The notes beneath the pieces were generated by a model that worked only from the letters and a program-made list of their open reading frames with translations, was not told the DNA's origin and made no database searches. Positions 1 to 7,235 of a stretch of 12,528 bases of DNA are shown here, one piece after another; the first letter of the stretch is position 1; every line of letters starts with the position of its first letter. The DNA lies in assembly GCA_041655595.1 (NCBI GenBank), contig JBBAFB010000059.1:1-12528 (forward strand), read 5' to 3'. Source of the stretch: JBBAFB01 sp041655595 (GTDB lineage: Bacteria > Bacillota > DULZ01). The translations under genes were made by a program, and so were the position numbers.

Positions 1-458
1 GGTGCAAGGCTATAATTAAGACCCATGGACAATAAATCATGGTAATAATAATATAAACCCCCCGTAATGCCCATAAAAGGCAGCAAACCCACCATTATTG
101 CCAAATAGGTTAAGCTTTGCAATGAGTTTAATCTGTTTACGGGAGTTCTCTTGTGGGGATGCTGCTCCCCTTTGAATACCCCTAACAAATAGTATTTAGC
201 CACCGGCAAAATTTTGTCCCGGGACGGGATGAATTGCCTCCATTGACCGGTGACGATATACCAAAAGAAGGCAAGAACAAACAGAACCACCAACACTGAA
301 AAAATCCTATAGTGAACTTTCACCGCCCTTTCAAAACCAACAATAGACCAGAAGCCATATATTTCAAAACCTGTTAGCACTAAACCAACAATTGACAAGG
401 CCTGTAACCAATGCCAAAAACGCTGGAAAAAAGAATAGTATCGAACCTTCTTTACCAT
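1..458 (-). CDS. Membrane cytochrome b subunit (b561/formate dehydrogenase gamma-like), partial, 3' end missing
   Basis: This is an open frame of 152 codons that runs off the left edge. The start is an ATG whose A is also the last base of the stop codon of the octahaem cytochrome gene (TAATG), so the two are translationally coupled. The protein begins MVKKVRYYSFFQRFWHW. It shows hydrophobic spans at about residues 18-36, 50-68 and 120-138. His16 (in FWHW) and His49 (in VKVHYR) sit at membrane edges where haem b ligands are expected in the PF01292 family, the di-haem cytochromes of formate dehydrogenase, hydrogenase and thiosulfate reductase. The likely role is to oxidise menaquinol and pass electrons to the octahaem partner. 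The fourth helix and the remaining ligands would lie outside the window. Family assignment rests on helix/His layout and context; the exact subfamily is less sure. Confidence 0.85.
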   Translation of the reverse strand, partial: MVKKVRYYSFFQRFWHWLQALSIVGLVLTGFEIYGFWSIVGFERAVKVHYRIFSVLVVLFVLAFFWYIVTGQWRQFIPSRDKILPVAKYYLLGVFKGEQHPHKRTPVNRLNSLQSLTYLAIMVGLLPFMGITGGLYYYYHDLLSMGLNYSLA

Positions 459-2071
459 TATTCTTTTCCCCCTTTACGCTTGTTATTAACAAATCTTAAG
501 CTACCATGTCCCACTGCCGCAAACAAGGTACCCAAAAAAGCTACCACGCCAAAACCTGTTACAGTGGGCCACTTATTAGTTCCCGGTATATAACAACATT
601 GCAAGTCGGCCAAACGCCCGTTTTCGCTGTGGCAATCTATGCAAGCCAATGCATCCTCCTTGGGCGCAACCATATGTTTAATGGGCCAATACATAATCGT
701 ATCTATAAAATCGTATTCGCCGCTAAAGGATTCCCCAATATAATCCGAACCAGCTTGCAAAGCCTTCTCCCAATCAAAATTACACCAAAAGGCAGTGTCA
801 TCATTTCCCGCGGTATGGATGTTTAGTAATTTTTTTGATTGTACATCATAGGGTTGTTTGCTGTGCATTACTTTAAAGGGCCAGATACGGGAATCGGGAT
901 CATCATATCCGCCCCTTACCGCATTAATGGAAACCGGCCCGCCGATATTTTCTATTTCGTCACCCGGCAAATGATAGACCAATTGTCCATCAAACCAATG
1001 ATATTCCGGGATAATATTTTCATCATAGGCGAAATCACCTTTTTTACTATCATAAATAATGCGACCCTGCTCTTCTTTGATGGTAAAAGGCTGACAATCC
1101 TCATCTATTTTACCCGCAGTAGACCAATCCCAAGAAACTTTTGTAGGAATACCACCCCTTGAAAAGGAAGGAATATGGCAGGTTTGGCAAGCAATTTTAT
1201 CACTATGTTGATTAAGCCGTTCATTTTTGTGGGCCTCAAGACCATGACAGGCTTCACAGGTTATATAGATTTCGGGGTCAATGCTGGGCAATTTTACCCC
1301 GGTGGTATCTTTAGCAATAGCACCATAGTGGCTGCCCGGAATATCATGCTCTACAGCTACATGACAAGTAGAACAAGTAAAGTTATTCCCTTCAGGGGAC
1401 ATATGAACATCAATTGCAAATGACGGGTTTTTTAAGGAGCTATCCAAATCCCCGTGCTTGACTCCGTCATCGCCGCCACCATTAAAATGACAGGTCCCAC
1501 AAGTATCTCGGCTAGTAGCACCCACATTTTGGGCTACAAAGGGGAGATCTACGGCGTTTTCTCCTTCATAAACAGGGTGACCGGTTGTCCCCGACGCTTT
1601 TTTATAAGTTCCTGTGGTATCGTGGCAAACCAGACAATCTACCTTTGTTTCATCAGTTAAAATTTCTCTTTGATCAGTCCAGTCGTAGCCAATGTGACAG
1701 GTCATACAAACCACTTCATTGGAAGCTGTACCTACGCAATAATTATTGAGAACGTTAGCCTTACCCAGTTCCTGGCCAGTTACTTCGTTATAATAGCGCC
1801 AAGTCCAGTGATTAGTATGCATTACCTGCTTCGAAGCCTCAATATGGCAGCTTAAGCAGGCCTCTGTTACCTCCGGCCCGGTTTTAAACTCTTGTTGCAG
1901 AACCTCAAATTGGCTGTGAATAGCAGTGCCAGCTATGGTACCTTCTTGAGAAGCCATTGCTGCCCCGCCAATTGAAACAGTTATTACAATTATTAGAAGA
2001 ATAAGAAAAACCGGCCACCGTGTCGGTCCGAGACCAACTAAAGATGTTTCTTTTTCCCCAAAATTGAACAC
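458..2071 (-). CDS. Octahaem c-type cytochrome, tetrathionate reductase (OTR) family, membrane anchored
   Basis: The 537-residue protein carries eight CxxCH haem-attachment motifs, at residues 72, 122, 146, 191, 233, 272, 295 and 477 (CLSCH, CMTCH, CLVCH, CGTCH, CSTCH, CEACH, CQTCH, CIDCH). The long gap before the last motif and its overall size match the octahaem tetrathionate reductase family known from Shewanella. Residues 18-40 form an N-terminal signal/anchor and residues 503-522 a second hydrophobic helix, so it is probably tethered outside the membrane at both ends. The start is GTG, 5 bases after an AGGAGGGG ribosome binding site. It is followed by an overlapping cytochrome b gene, implying electron supply from the quinone pool. 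Characterised OTR reduces tetrathionate, nitrite and hydroxylamine in vitro; the physiological substrate here is not shown by the sequence. An extra Cys pair (LQCC, residues 490-493) precedes the C-terminal helix. Biogenesis needs a cytochrome c maturation system, not seen here. Confidence 0.92.
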   Translation of the reverse strand: MFNFGEKETSLVGLGPTRWPVFLILLIIVITVSIGGAAMASQEGTIAGTAIHSQFEVLQQEFKTGPEVTEACLSCHIEASKQVMHTNHWTWRYYNEVTGQELGKANVLNNYCVGTASNEVVCMTCHIGYDWTDQREILTDETKVDCLVCHDTTGTYKKASGTTGHPVYEGENAVDLPFVAQNVGATSRDTCGTCHFNGGGDDGVKHGDLDSSLKNPSFAIDVHMSPEGNNFTCSTCHVAVEHDIPGSHYGAIAKDTTGVKLPSIDPEIYITCEACHGLEAHKNERLNQHSDKIACQTCHIPSFSRGGIPTKVSWDWSTAGKIDEDCQPFTIKEEQGRIIYDSKKGDFAYDENIIPEYHWFDGQLVYHLPGDEIENIGGPVSINAVRGGYDDPDSRIWPFKVMHSKQPYDVQSKKLLNIHTAGNDDTAFWCNFDWEKALQAGSDYIGESFSGEYDFIDTIMYWPIKHMVAPKEDALACIDCHSENGRLADLQCCYIPGTNKWPTVTGFGVVAFLGTLFAAVGHGSLRFVNNKRKGGKE

Positions 2072-2076
2072 CTTTA

Positions 2077-2084
2077 CCCCTCCT
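2077..2084 (-). promoter_or_regulatory. Ribosome binding site fixing the GTG start of the octahaem cytochrome
   Basis: On the minus strand AGGAGGGG lies 5 bases before GTG at 2071. No ATG in frame is as well placed, and the residues that follow lead straight into the signal/anchor helix, so the GTG start is favoured. Confidence 0.75.
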
Positions 2085-2142
2085 AAATAGTTTTTACAAA
2101 TCTTTTCAGCATAAATTTTTTATCGCAACTCCCCCTATAACG

Positions 2143-2169
2143 AATAAAGTAATTAAAACCAACTTTATT
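2143..2169 (-). other. AT-rich inverted repeat in the octahaem cytochrome leader
   Basis: A perfect 8-bp inverted repeat (AATAAAGT / ACTTTATT) with an 11-nt spacer lies between the tandem promoters and the start codon. No U-run follows it, so it is not a typical terminator. It could be an RNA hairpin in the leader or a DNA operator, or may be chance in AT-rich DNA. Confidence 0.35.
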
Positions 2170-2218
2170 GCTCTTGTGCAAGTTTCTGCTTTCACTAACT
2201 TTATAAATAATTTAATCT

Positions 2219-2246
2219 AGTATATGCGTAAGATGACTACTGTCAA
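2219..2246 (-). promoter_or_regulatory. Promoter P2 of the octahaem cytochrome-cytochrome b operon
   Basis: Minus-strand TTGACA (2246-2241) and TATACT (2224-2219) are separated by 16 bases. The -35 is a perfect sigma-A-type hexamer and the -10 matches five of six. The expected start is near 2212, leaving a leader of about 140 nt. The -35 overlaps the predicted start site of P1, so the two promoters may interfere. The -35 is also part of an imperfect palindrome TGAC-AGTA-GTCA (2245-2234), a possible operator. Confidence 0.65.
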
Positions 2247-2248
2247 TA

Positions 2249-2276
2249 ATTATATTCAATTTTCTGTGAATGTCAA
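2249..2276 (-). promoter_or_regulatory. Promoter P1 of the octahaem cytochrome-cytochrome b operon
   Basis: Minus-strand TTGACA (2276-2271) and TATAAT (2254-2249) are both perfect sigma-A hexamers with a 16-base spacer. The expected transcription start is near 2242. It lies exactly 30 bp upstream of P2 and shares the sequence TTATTGACA with it, as if the core had been duplicated. The surrounding stretch 2072-2371 is AT rich and holds no gene. Confidence 0.75.
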
Positions 2277-2371
2277 TAAATTTTTTTAGTTTTACACTGT
2301 ATTTAATTTTAACTTATCGCTATTGCAATTTTTATTATAGCTACAAACAGAGCGGTAAAATCCCGCCTTGT

Positions 2372-4447
2372 TTAGTTGGGTCTGGTTACCAGCTTGGATA
2401 AATCTGCTACCTGCCCGGCCAACTCGACAACCTTATGAAGCAAAGCCAACCGGTTTTGTTTTAGTTGCTCATCTTCCACCATCACCATTACTTCTTCAAA
2501 AAACTGATCTATCGGCTCCCTTAACGTGGCGATAACCTCCAAGGAGCCTTTGTAATCACCCTCGTTCAGATATTTATTCAAAAGCCTGCCGGCAGTCAAG
2601 ATATTTTTATAAAGCTCCTTTTCCGACAGCTCCAATAAAAGGTTTTCTTCTATTTCATGGGCTTCCGTGTTTTTAGTCAGATTAAAGGCCCTCGTAAAAC
2701 CGGTTATTAAGGACAAAAAGTTTTCCTTTCCCATAAAGCCATAAAGAACCTTAGCCCTTTTTAAAACATCAAAGGGATATTCCCAGTCAACTTCCAACAC
2801 CGCAGCAACCACATCATAGGGGATGCCCTGATCCTCTTGCAGGATGTTTTCTATCCTTTGGCGATAAAAATCTATAATCTTTCCCAAAACCTCTCCTTGG
2901 TCAAATTTATCTCCGTATAATTTTATTCCCTCTTTAACTAAGTCCTGCAGGGAAATTGGTAGCTGATGCTTGATAATAGTATTGCAAACACCCAGGGCCT
3001 GCCTCCTTAAACCTAGGGGATCTTGAGAGCCGGTGGGAATAAGGCCCGCTAAAAAACAACCAACCAAGGTATCCACTTTATCGGCTATACCCACCAAAAT
3101 ACCTGCTTGGCTCTCCGGTATTTTATCTCCGGCAAAACGGGGTAAATAATGCTCCCTAATACCCAATGCCACCGCCGGATCTTCTGTCTTTAGTGCATAA
3201 TACCCTCCCATAATGCCTTGCAGTTCGGGGAATTCATTAACCATATTAGTGGTTAAATCTCCTTTGGACAGGAAAGCAGCTCTTTGCACTTTGGCAATCA
3301 CCTCTAAAGGCATGTTCAACTGCTGTGCCAGCATCAGCGATAATTTTTGAATTCTTAAGGTTTTTTCCCAAAGGGTGCCCAGTTTTTCTAGAAAAACAAT
3401 ATCTTTTAAACCTTCAACTTTGTTTTCCAAGGGCTCTTTTAAATCCTCTGCATAGAAAAAATGGGCATCCGCCAGTCGAGCCGCCAACACCTTTTCATTG
3501 CCTGCCCTAACCAAGTCCAGATGCTTTTCAGTCCCATTTCTGACCGCTAAAAATTTAGGTAACAATTTTCCGTTCTTATTTCTGACGGGAAAATAACGTT
3601 GGTGTTCCTTCATAGCGGTAATAATTACTTCTTCGGGCAACTCAAGAAAATGAGTATCGAAACTCCCCATAAAAGAAGTAGGGTATTCGACAAGCTGAAT
3701 TACTTCTTCCAATAGTTTTTGATCCTGCTCTATTTCCCCGTCCAAAGCAGCTTCCAAATCTCTTAATTGAGACTGGATTAATCGGCCCCTTTCTGTCTGG
3801 TTTACAACCACAAAGGCTTTTTTTAGGGTTTCGAAATAGACCTTTGCATCATTTAGATACAATTCACCGTCGGATAAGAAACGGTGGCCGCGAGTAAAGC
3901 GGTCGCTGCTCAAACCTTCTATTGTTACCGGGATTATTTCTTCACCAAACAAAGCCACTAACCAGTGGATGGGTCGAACAAAGCGAAACTCTTTACTACC
4001 CCAACGCATGGGCTTAGGAAAGCTTAGGGAAACAATCAAATTCTGCAATATTTGAGGAAGTATCTCCTTAGCGTCCCTACCTTCATCCTTAACAAGGGCA
4101 TAGACGTACTCTATATTATTCAGCTTCTTAACGACTAATTGTTCAACTGTTATTCCCTGCCCCCGGGCAAAACCTTGGGCTGCTTTTGTGGGATTCCCCG
4201 CTTCATCAAAGGCCGCCTTTTTAGCCGGGCCTTTAATTTCCCTTTGTTCTTCCTTTTGTTTTGTTGCTAAGTTAGATACATATAAAGTTAGACGCCTTGG
4301 AGTACCATAGGCGGACACGTCCCGGTAGTCAAGTCTGGCCTCCTCAAAAGCTTCCTTGGCCAGCTTGTTTAACTGATCTAAGGCGGGCCCCATAAAGCGT
4401 GCCGGTATTTCTTCGGTTCCAATTTCAAATAATAGATCTTGATGCAT
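2372..4447 (-). CDS. glyS: Glycine--tRNA ligase beta subunit
   Basis: At 691 residues this is the normal length for the bacterial beta subunit of the alpha2beta2 glycyl-tRNA synthetase, which binds tRNA-Gly while the alpha subunit charges it. Recognisable family segments are the N-terminal LLFEIGTEEIPARF (residues 5-18), KPMRWG (145-150), FVRPIHW (156-162), TRGHRF (185-190) and HQRYFPV (282-288). Farther on comes an HD-type region (KGDLTTNMVNEFPELQG) and a C-terminal DALR-like anticodon-binding part. The ATG lies only two bases after the glyQ stop, preceded by GAGGGGGC as ribosome binding site inside the end of glyQ, so the two subunits are co-expressed under the upstream T-box. There is no sign of damage. 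Only a weak hairpin and no clear terminator follows it before the cytochrome promoters. Confidence 0.97.
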   Translation of the reverse strand: MHQDLLFEIGTEEIPARFMGPALDQLNKLAKEAFEEARLDYRDVSAYGTPRRLTLYVSNLATKQKEEQREIKGPAKKAAFDEAGNPTKAAQGFARGQGITVEQLVVKKLNNIEYVYALVKDEGRDAKEILPQILQNLIVSLSFPKPMRWGSKEFRFVRPIHWLVALFGEEIIPVTIEGLSSDRFTRGHRFLSDGELYLNDAKVYFETLKKAFVVVNQTERGRLIQSQLRDLEAALDGEIEQDQKLLEEVIQLVEYPTSFMGSFDTHFLELPEEVIITAMKEHQRYFPVRNKNGKLLPKFLAVRNGTEKHLDLVRAGNEKVLAARLADAHFFYAEDLKEPLENKVEGLKDIVFLEKLGTLWEKTLRIQKLSLMLAQQLNMPLEVIAKVQRAAFLSKGDLTTNMVNEFPELQGIMGGYYALKTEDPAVALGIREHYLPRFAGDKIPESQAGILVGIADKVDTLVGCFLAGLIPTGSQDPLGLRRQALGVCNTIIKHQLPISLQDLVKEGIKLYGDKFDQGEVLGKIIDFYRQRIENILQEDQGIPYDVVAAVLEVDWEYPFDVLKRAKVLYGFMGKENFLSLITGFTRAFNLTKNTEAHEIEENLLLELSEKELYKNILTAGRLLNKYLNEGDYKGSLEVIATLREPIDQFFEEVMVMVEDEQLKQNRLALLHKVVELAGQVADLSKLVTRPN

Positions 4448-4449
4448 TT

Positions 4450-5388
4450 TTAAGCCCCCTCGCCTTGTTTTTTCGTTTGCTGATTTTCCCCGGTTAGCCC
4501 TAGTTTTTCCCTAGCTCGGGGGTCTTTTAATAAAGGAAAACCCAATCTTTCCCTGTCATCTAGGTAGCTTTGCGCAGCTAGGCGGGCCAACTTTCTAACT
4601 CGACCGATATAGCCAGTCCTTTCGGTGACACTAATGGCACCCCGAGCATCCAATAAATTAAAAGTATGAGAGCATTTTAATGCATAGTCGTAAGCAGGCT
4701 GGCTCAAACCTGCTTCCAATACCTTCAGACATTCTTTTTCATAGGAATCGAACAGTTGAAAAAGCATGGTTGTATCCGCGATCTCAAAATTATATTTGGA
4801 ATAATCCTTTTCTAGCTGCTGAAAGATATCCCCATAACTTAAATCTCCTGCCCAGTTAATATCAAAAACATTATCTACCTGCTGAATAAACATAGCCAGT
4901 CTTTCCAAGCCATATGTAATTTCCGCTGACACCGGCCTACAGTCAATTCCCCCGCATTGCTGAAAATAGGTAAACTGGCTGATTTCCATCCCATCCAACC
5001 AAACTTCCCAGCCAAGCCCCCAAGCTCCTAGGGTGGGAGATTCCCAATTATCCTCTACAAATCTAATATCATGCTCTAAAGGATTAATACCAATAGCCTT
5101 AAGGCTCTCCAAATATAAGTCCTGCACATTTGCCGGGGAGGGTTTTAAAATTACCTGGTATTGAAAATAATGCTGTAAGCGATTGGGATTTTCACCATAT
5201 CTGCCATCGGTGGGACGCCTAGTAGGTTCTATATAGGCATTGAACCAGGGCTCCGGGCCCAGCACCTTTAAAAAGGTATTGGGATTCATGGTACCTGCCC
5301 CCACTTCAATATCGTAGGGCTGGGTAATGATACAGCCCTGATCTCCCCAATAGTTATTGATCGTTTGCATCATTTGTTGAAAATTCAT
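4450..5388 (-). CDS. glyQ: Glycine--tRNA ligase alpha subunit
   Basis: The 312-residue protein is the catalytic alpha subunit of the heterotetrameric class II glycyl-tRNA synthetase, which makes glycyl-AMP and charges tRNA-Gly in the cytoplasm. Family signatures are dense: the start MNFQQMMQTI, ITQPYDIEVGAGTMNPNTF (residues 21-39), GPEPWFNAYIEPTRRPTDGR (44-63) and then NPNRLQHYFQYQVILKP (67-83). Length equals the usual figure for the family. The start chosen is the ATG at 5388, 7 bases after GGAGG. The frame stays open upstream to 5571, but that stretch is the T-box antiterminator/terminator RNA, not protein. glyS follows two bases after the stop. Expression is expected to rise when uncharged tRNA-Gly binds the leader. 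Confidence 0.97.
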   Translation of the reverse strand: MNFQQMMQTINNYWGDQGCIITQPYDIEVGAGTMNPNTFLKVLGPEPWFNAYIEPTRRPTDGRYGENPNRLQHYFQYQVILKPSPANVQDLYLESLKAIGINPLEHDIRFVEDNWESPTLGAWGLGWEVWLDGMEISQFTYFQQCGGIDCRPVSAEITYGLERLAMFIQQVDNVFDINWAGDLSYGDIFQQLEKDYSKYNFEIADTTMLFQLFDSYEKECLKVLEAGLSQPAYDYALKCSHTFNLLDARGAISVTERTGYIGRVRKLARLAAQSYLDDRERLGFPLLKDPRAREKLGLTGENQQTKKQGEGA

Positions 5389-5675
5389 TATCGTTCCTCC
5401 TTTTTTTAGGGCTAAAAGCTTAAAGTTTAAGGCTTGAATCGAAAAACTCCTGTCCTTGGAATTTATCCAGGGACGGGAGTTCAGCCCGCGGTTCCACCCT
5501 AGTTGATCACTAATGATCCCCTTAATTATTGGGGTTTTACTTGGTTTTACCCTTTCCTCCCCCGGCTCCAAAGGGCCTTCACTAAACTCCTTGGTCGGGT
5601 TTCCACCCTTCCCGACTCTCTAGGCAAGTAGCTTTAGTTACTACTCTTTATCATAGCTTGCAGCATATTCTACTA
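5389..5675 (-). ncRNA. Glycine-specific T-box riboswitch leader of glyQS
   Basis: The transcript contains the conserved T-box AGGGTGGAACCGCGGGC (5500-5484). Its TGGA (5496-5493) would pair with the NCCA end of tRNA, the A matching a U discriminator. Stem I is visible: AAAG near 5652 pairs with CTTT near 5572 and ACTAAA with TTTAGT. Between these helices is a loop with AGTA on the 5' side and GAAGGC on the 3' side, giving a specifier GGC (5577-5575), a glycine codon. A distal hairpin GTCGGG/CCCGAC follows the AGAGAG element. The antiterminator pairs AGGG (5500-5497) with CCCT (5472-5469) and GCGGG with CCCGT, leaving TGGAACC bulged. This competes with the terminator hairpin. There is no obvious stem II, as in other glyQS T-boxes. 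Uncharged tRNA-Gly should favour readthrough into glyQS. Confidence 0.93.
5442..5480 (-). terminator. T-box-controlled intrinsic terminator upstream of glyQ
   Basis: Minus-strand ACTCCcGTCC pairs with GGACaGGAGT across a roughly 15-nt loop and is followed directly by TTTTT. The 5' arm shares CCCGTCCCT with the antiterminator, so the two structures exclude each other. Confidence 0.9.
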
Positions 5676-5680
5676 AGAAG

Positions 5681-5709
5681 AACTTAACAAATTAAATTAG
5701 ACCTGTCAA
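5681..5709 (-). promoter_or_regulatory. Candidate promoter of the glyQS T-box transcript
   Basis: A perfect TTGACA (5709-5704) lies just past the stop of the DUF4342 gene, and 17 bases later is TAAGTT (5686-5681), a weak -10. An alternative -10, TAGAAT (5672-5667), would leave no good -35. Either start would come shortly before stem I of the T-box. Confidence 0.5.
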
Positions 5710-5713
5710 TAAG

Positions 5714-6130
5714 TTAACTAATAATAATAAATTCATCCTCTGTTTTGTCGGTTTTTCTCTCCAATTCTAAATGATAACCCTTTAACATGGCCCCAAAACT
5801 GCCGATCCCTGCTACCAAAGCCAAATCCTTTTTACTAAGAGCTCCCAAAACAGCTAACGCACCTACGGTAACAGGAATTCTAAACACCGTGGAATCATTT
5901 TTCTTGATTTTAATTTTGGCGGACAAACCCTCTTGCAAAACATTTTTCATACCCTGCCAAAGATTTTGACAGCATTCTTCACGGCTCCCCCGCCACCACT
6001 GCCTTCTTTTTTCCAAGGCAACCAATGCAGCTACTACATCCCCTTCCGCTTGTGCCAAGGCCTCTTTCGCTACTGCGTAACTGACATTAAAACGATCCTT
6101 CAGGACATCAATTTTTTTTAAATCATCCAT
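5714..6130 (-). CDS. DUF4342 domain protein with UBA-like N-terminal helices
   Basis: The 138-residue protein starts MDDLKKIDVLKDRF. Residues about 8-42 (FNVSYAVAKEALAQAEGDVVAAL) look like the UBA/EF-Ts-type helical bundle found at the start of DUF4342 proteins. The middle (about 65-85) is a basic beta-like stretch with KIKIKKNDSTVFRIPVTVGA, and a hydrophobic, glycine-rich segment (about 85-115) could touch or cross the membrane. This layout is typical of small Firmicute DUF4342 proteins, whose function is unknown. The start is set by AAAGGAG (6146-6140), 9 bases before the ATG at 6130; an in-frame TTG at 6139 directly abuts that site and is unlikely, while a TTG at 6133 cannot be excluded. 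It follows recO after a 20-base gap, so it is probably the last gene of the yqzL-recO transcript. Confidence 0.85.
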   Translation of the reverse strand: MDDLKKIDVLKDRFNVSYAVAKEALAQAEGDVVAALVALEKRRQWWRGSREECCQNLWQGMKNVLQEGLSAKIKIKKNDSTVFRIPVTVGALAVLGALSKKDLALVAGIGSFGAMLKGYHLELERKTDKTEDEFIIIS

Positions 6131-6150
6131 CAAACCCAACTCCTTTGACT

Positions 6151-6936
6151 TTATTCTGCCTTGAAAGATGGATTTTTATCCTTGGCAAAGGACCGTAAAT
6201 GATTTAAAAAAGCAGGTGTTTTAAGCTGTTTTTCTATTTGATATTGGTAATAATAAAAGAGAGCCCTGATGAGCTTTTCCTCCATAAAAGGTGAAAGCTT
6301 TAAACGGGAAATCAGCTTTGCCTCCATATTACTTAGGCGCTGCCAAATAGCTATCTCCCCTTTTTGTACCTTTAAAGCCTTTGGATCCAAGTAGCGGCAC
6401 CCCTCACATAAAATTCCCCCTAAGGCCCCGCTCAAATAAAGATCCTTTTCACCTATTTCCCGAGAATAACAGGAAGCACAGCTTGTCAATTGGGGCTGAT
6501 AACCCGACAATTGCAACAACCTGACAGTAAAAAAGATTGCACCCAATCTAGGTTCCTTTAAATTTGACACTAAGTGAAGAGCAGTTAAAAACTCATAAAA
6601 AAGGCTTTCCTGAACCTGTTTTTCTTGGATTACAGGCAACAACAGTTCTACCAAAAAATTTGCAACCGCCCACCTCTCCAAATCGCCTTTGATTTCTGCA
6701 AACATTTCTTTTGGTTCACATTGGGTAATAGTATCCAAGCTTTTACCAGGATAGAGCACAAAATCTGCATATGTTAAAAACTGTGTAAAACCGCGGAGTT
6801 TGCTTTGATTGCGACGCACCCCTTTGGCAACACAGTTAATCTTTCCATGATCCTTGGTATAGATAACCAAGATACGATCCGCTTCTTTTAAATTGTAGCT
6901 TTTAAGAACAATACCTTCCGTTTTATAAAGGGACAA
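6151..6936 (-). CDS. recO: DNA repair protein RecO
   Basis: RecO helps RecR load RecA on single-stranded DNA coated with SSB and anneals complementary strands during recombinational repair. The N-terminal OB-fold signature is clear: LYKTEGIVLKSYNLKEADRI, then YTKDHGKINCVAKGVRR. A zinc-binding pair, CASC (residues 153-156) and CEGC (177-180), lies in the helical C-terminal half as in many RecO proteins. The start chosen is TTG at 6936, giving 261 residues beginning MSLYKTEG. It lies 8 bases after GGAAAGGGG and matches where the family normally starts; the frame is open to a GTG at 6999, but that adds 21 residues with no family resemblance and overlaps yqzL. The gene sits 40 bases after yqzL, the usual Firmicute arrangement. 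Confidence 0.95.
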   Translation of the reverse strand: MSLYKTEGIVLKSYNLKEADRILVIYTKDHGKINCVAKGVRRNQSKLRGFTQFLTYADFVLYPGKSLDTITQCEPKEMFAEIKGDLERWAVANFLVELLLPVIQEKQVQESLFYEFLTALHLVSNLKEPRLGAIFFTVRLLQLSGYQPQLTSCASCYSREIGEKDLYLSGALGGILCEGCRYLDPKALKVQKGEIAIWQRLSNMEAKLISRLKLSPFMEEKLIRALFYYYQYQIEKQLKTPAFLNHLRSFAKDKNPSFKAE

Positions 6937-6976
6937 GCTGGCATCCCCTTTCCTTGAAAGAGCAATTAGATTCTGC

Positions 6977-7108
6977 TTATTGCCCTCCTTGCAACTCACT
7001 GCTACCGGGCAGATCCCTTTCGGCTTGGATACAATCCAAATAAATTAAATAGGCATCAACATTACCTGTAAGCTTGAAAATTCCCCACATTAATTCACTT
7101 TCTTTCAA
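6977..7108 (-). CDS. yqzL: YqzL family small protein
   Basis: This is a 43-residue reading frame directly upstream of recO. Its core MWGIFKLTGNVDAYLIYLD resembles Bacillus YqzL (roughly TWKVFSQTGNIDTYLLFKE), which occupies the same place next to recO. The family function is unknown. The start is uncertain: TTG at 7108, preceded by GGGTGGGAG, gives a length close to YqzL, whereas the frame extends to a GTG at 7159 with a poor ribosome binding site, and an internal ATG precedes WGIF at residue 7. The tail LPGSSELQGGQ is low in hydrophobic residues and probably disordered. It is likely co-transcribed with recO and DUF4342 from the promoter at 7207-7235. Recognition rests on the short core motif plus synteny. 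Confidence 0.75.
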   Translation of the reverse strand: MKESELMWGIFKLTGNVDAYLIYLDCIQAERDLPGSSELQGGQ

Positions 7109-7206
7109 AGGCTCTCCCACCCTTTCGGTCTGGAATGGTGTCACACATTTAGATTTCACCTAAATAAGAACCTCTATACTAACAACAAACTGGCAATTAC
7201 ATTATC

Positions 7207-7235
7207 ATTATACCTCAAACCAAGTAAGCAATCAA
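7207..7235 (-). promoter_or_regulatory. Promoter for yqzL-recO-DUF4342, inside the 3' end of mgtE
   Basis: Minus-strand TTGATT (7235-7230) and a perfect TATAAT (7212-7207) are spaced by 17 bases. The -35 lies within the last codons of mgtE and the -10 just beyond its stop, giving a start near 7200 and a leader of about 90 nt before yqzL. No terminator separates mgtE from this promoter. Confidence 0.7.

Noticed and set aside
458..1855. Several plus-strand open frames opposite the octahaem cytochrome
   Set aside because: They lie antisense to a gene with eight haem motifs, lack good ribosome binding sites and read as reverse complements of coding sequence.
2083..2112. Nine-codon ORF (MLKRFVKTI) just before the octahaem cytochrome
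   Set aside because: The nearest AGGGGGAG lies 16 bases from the ATG, too far, and the ORF is short enough to occur by chance.
2340..2371. Possible terminator after glyS (GCGG/CCGC hairpin followed by TCTGTTTGT)
   Set aside because: The stem is only about 4 bp and the T tract is interrupted, too weak to call.
5389..5571. 61-residue N-terminal extension of GlyQ in the open frame
   Set aside because: It covers the T-box antiterminator and terminator, has no family resemblance, and the ATG at 5388 has a GGAGG site and the conserved family start.
6937..6999. 21-residue N-terminal extension of RecO from a GTG
   Set aside because: It overlaps the end of yqzL and is not found in the family; the TTG at 6936 has a better ribosome binding site and matches the usual RecO start.
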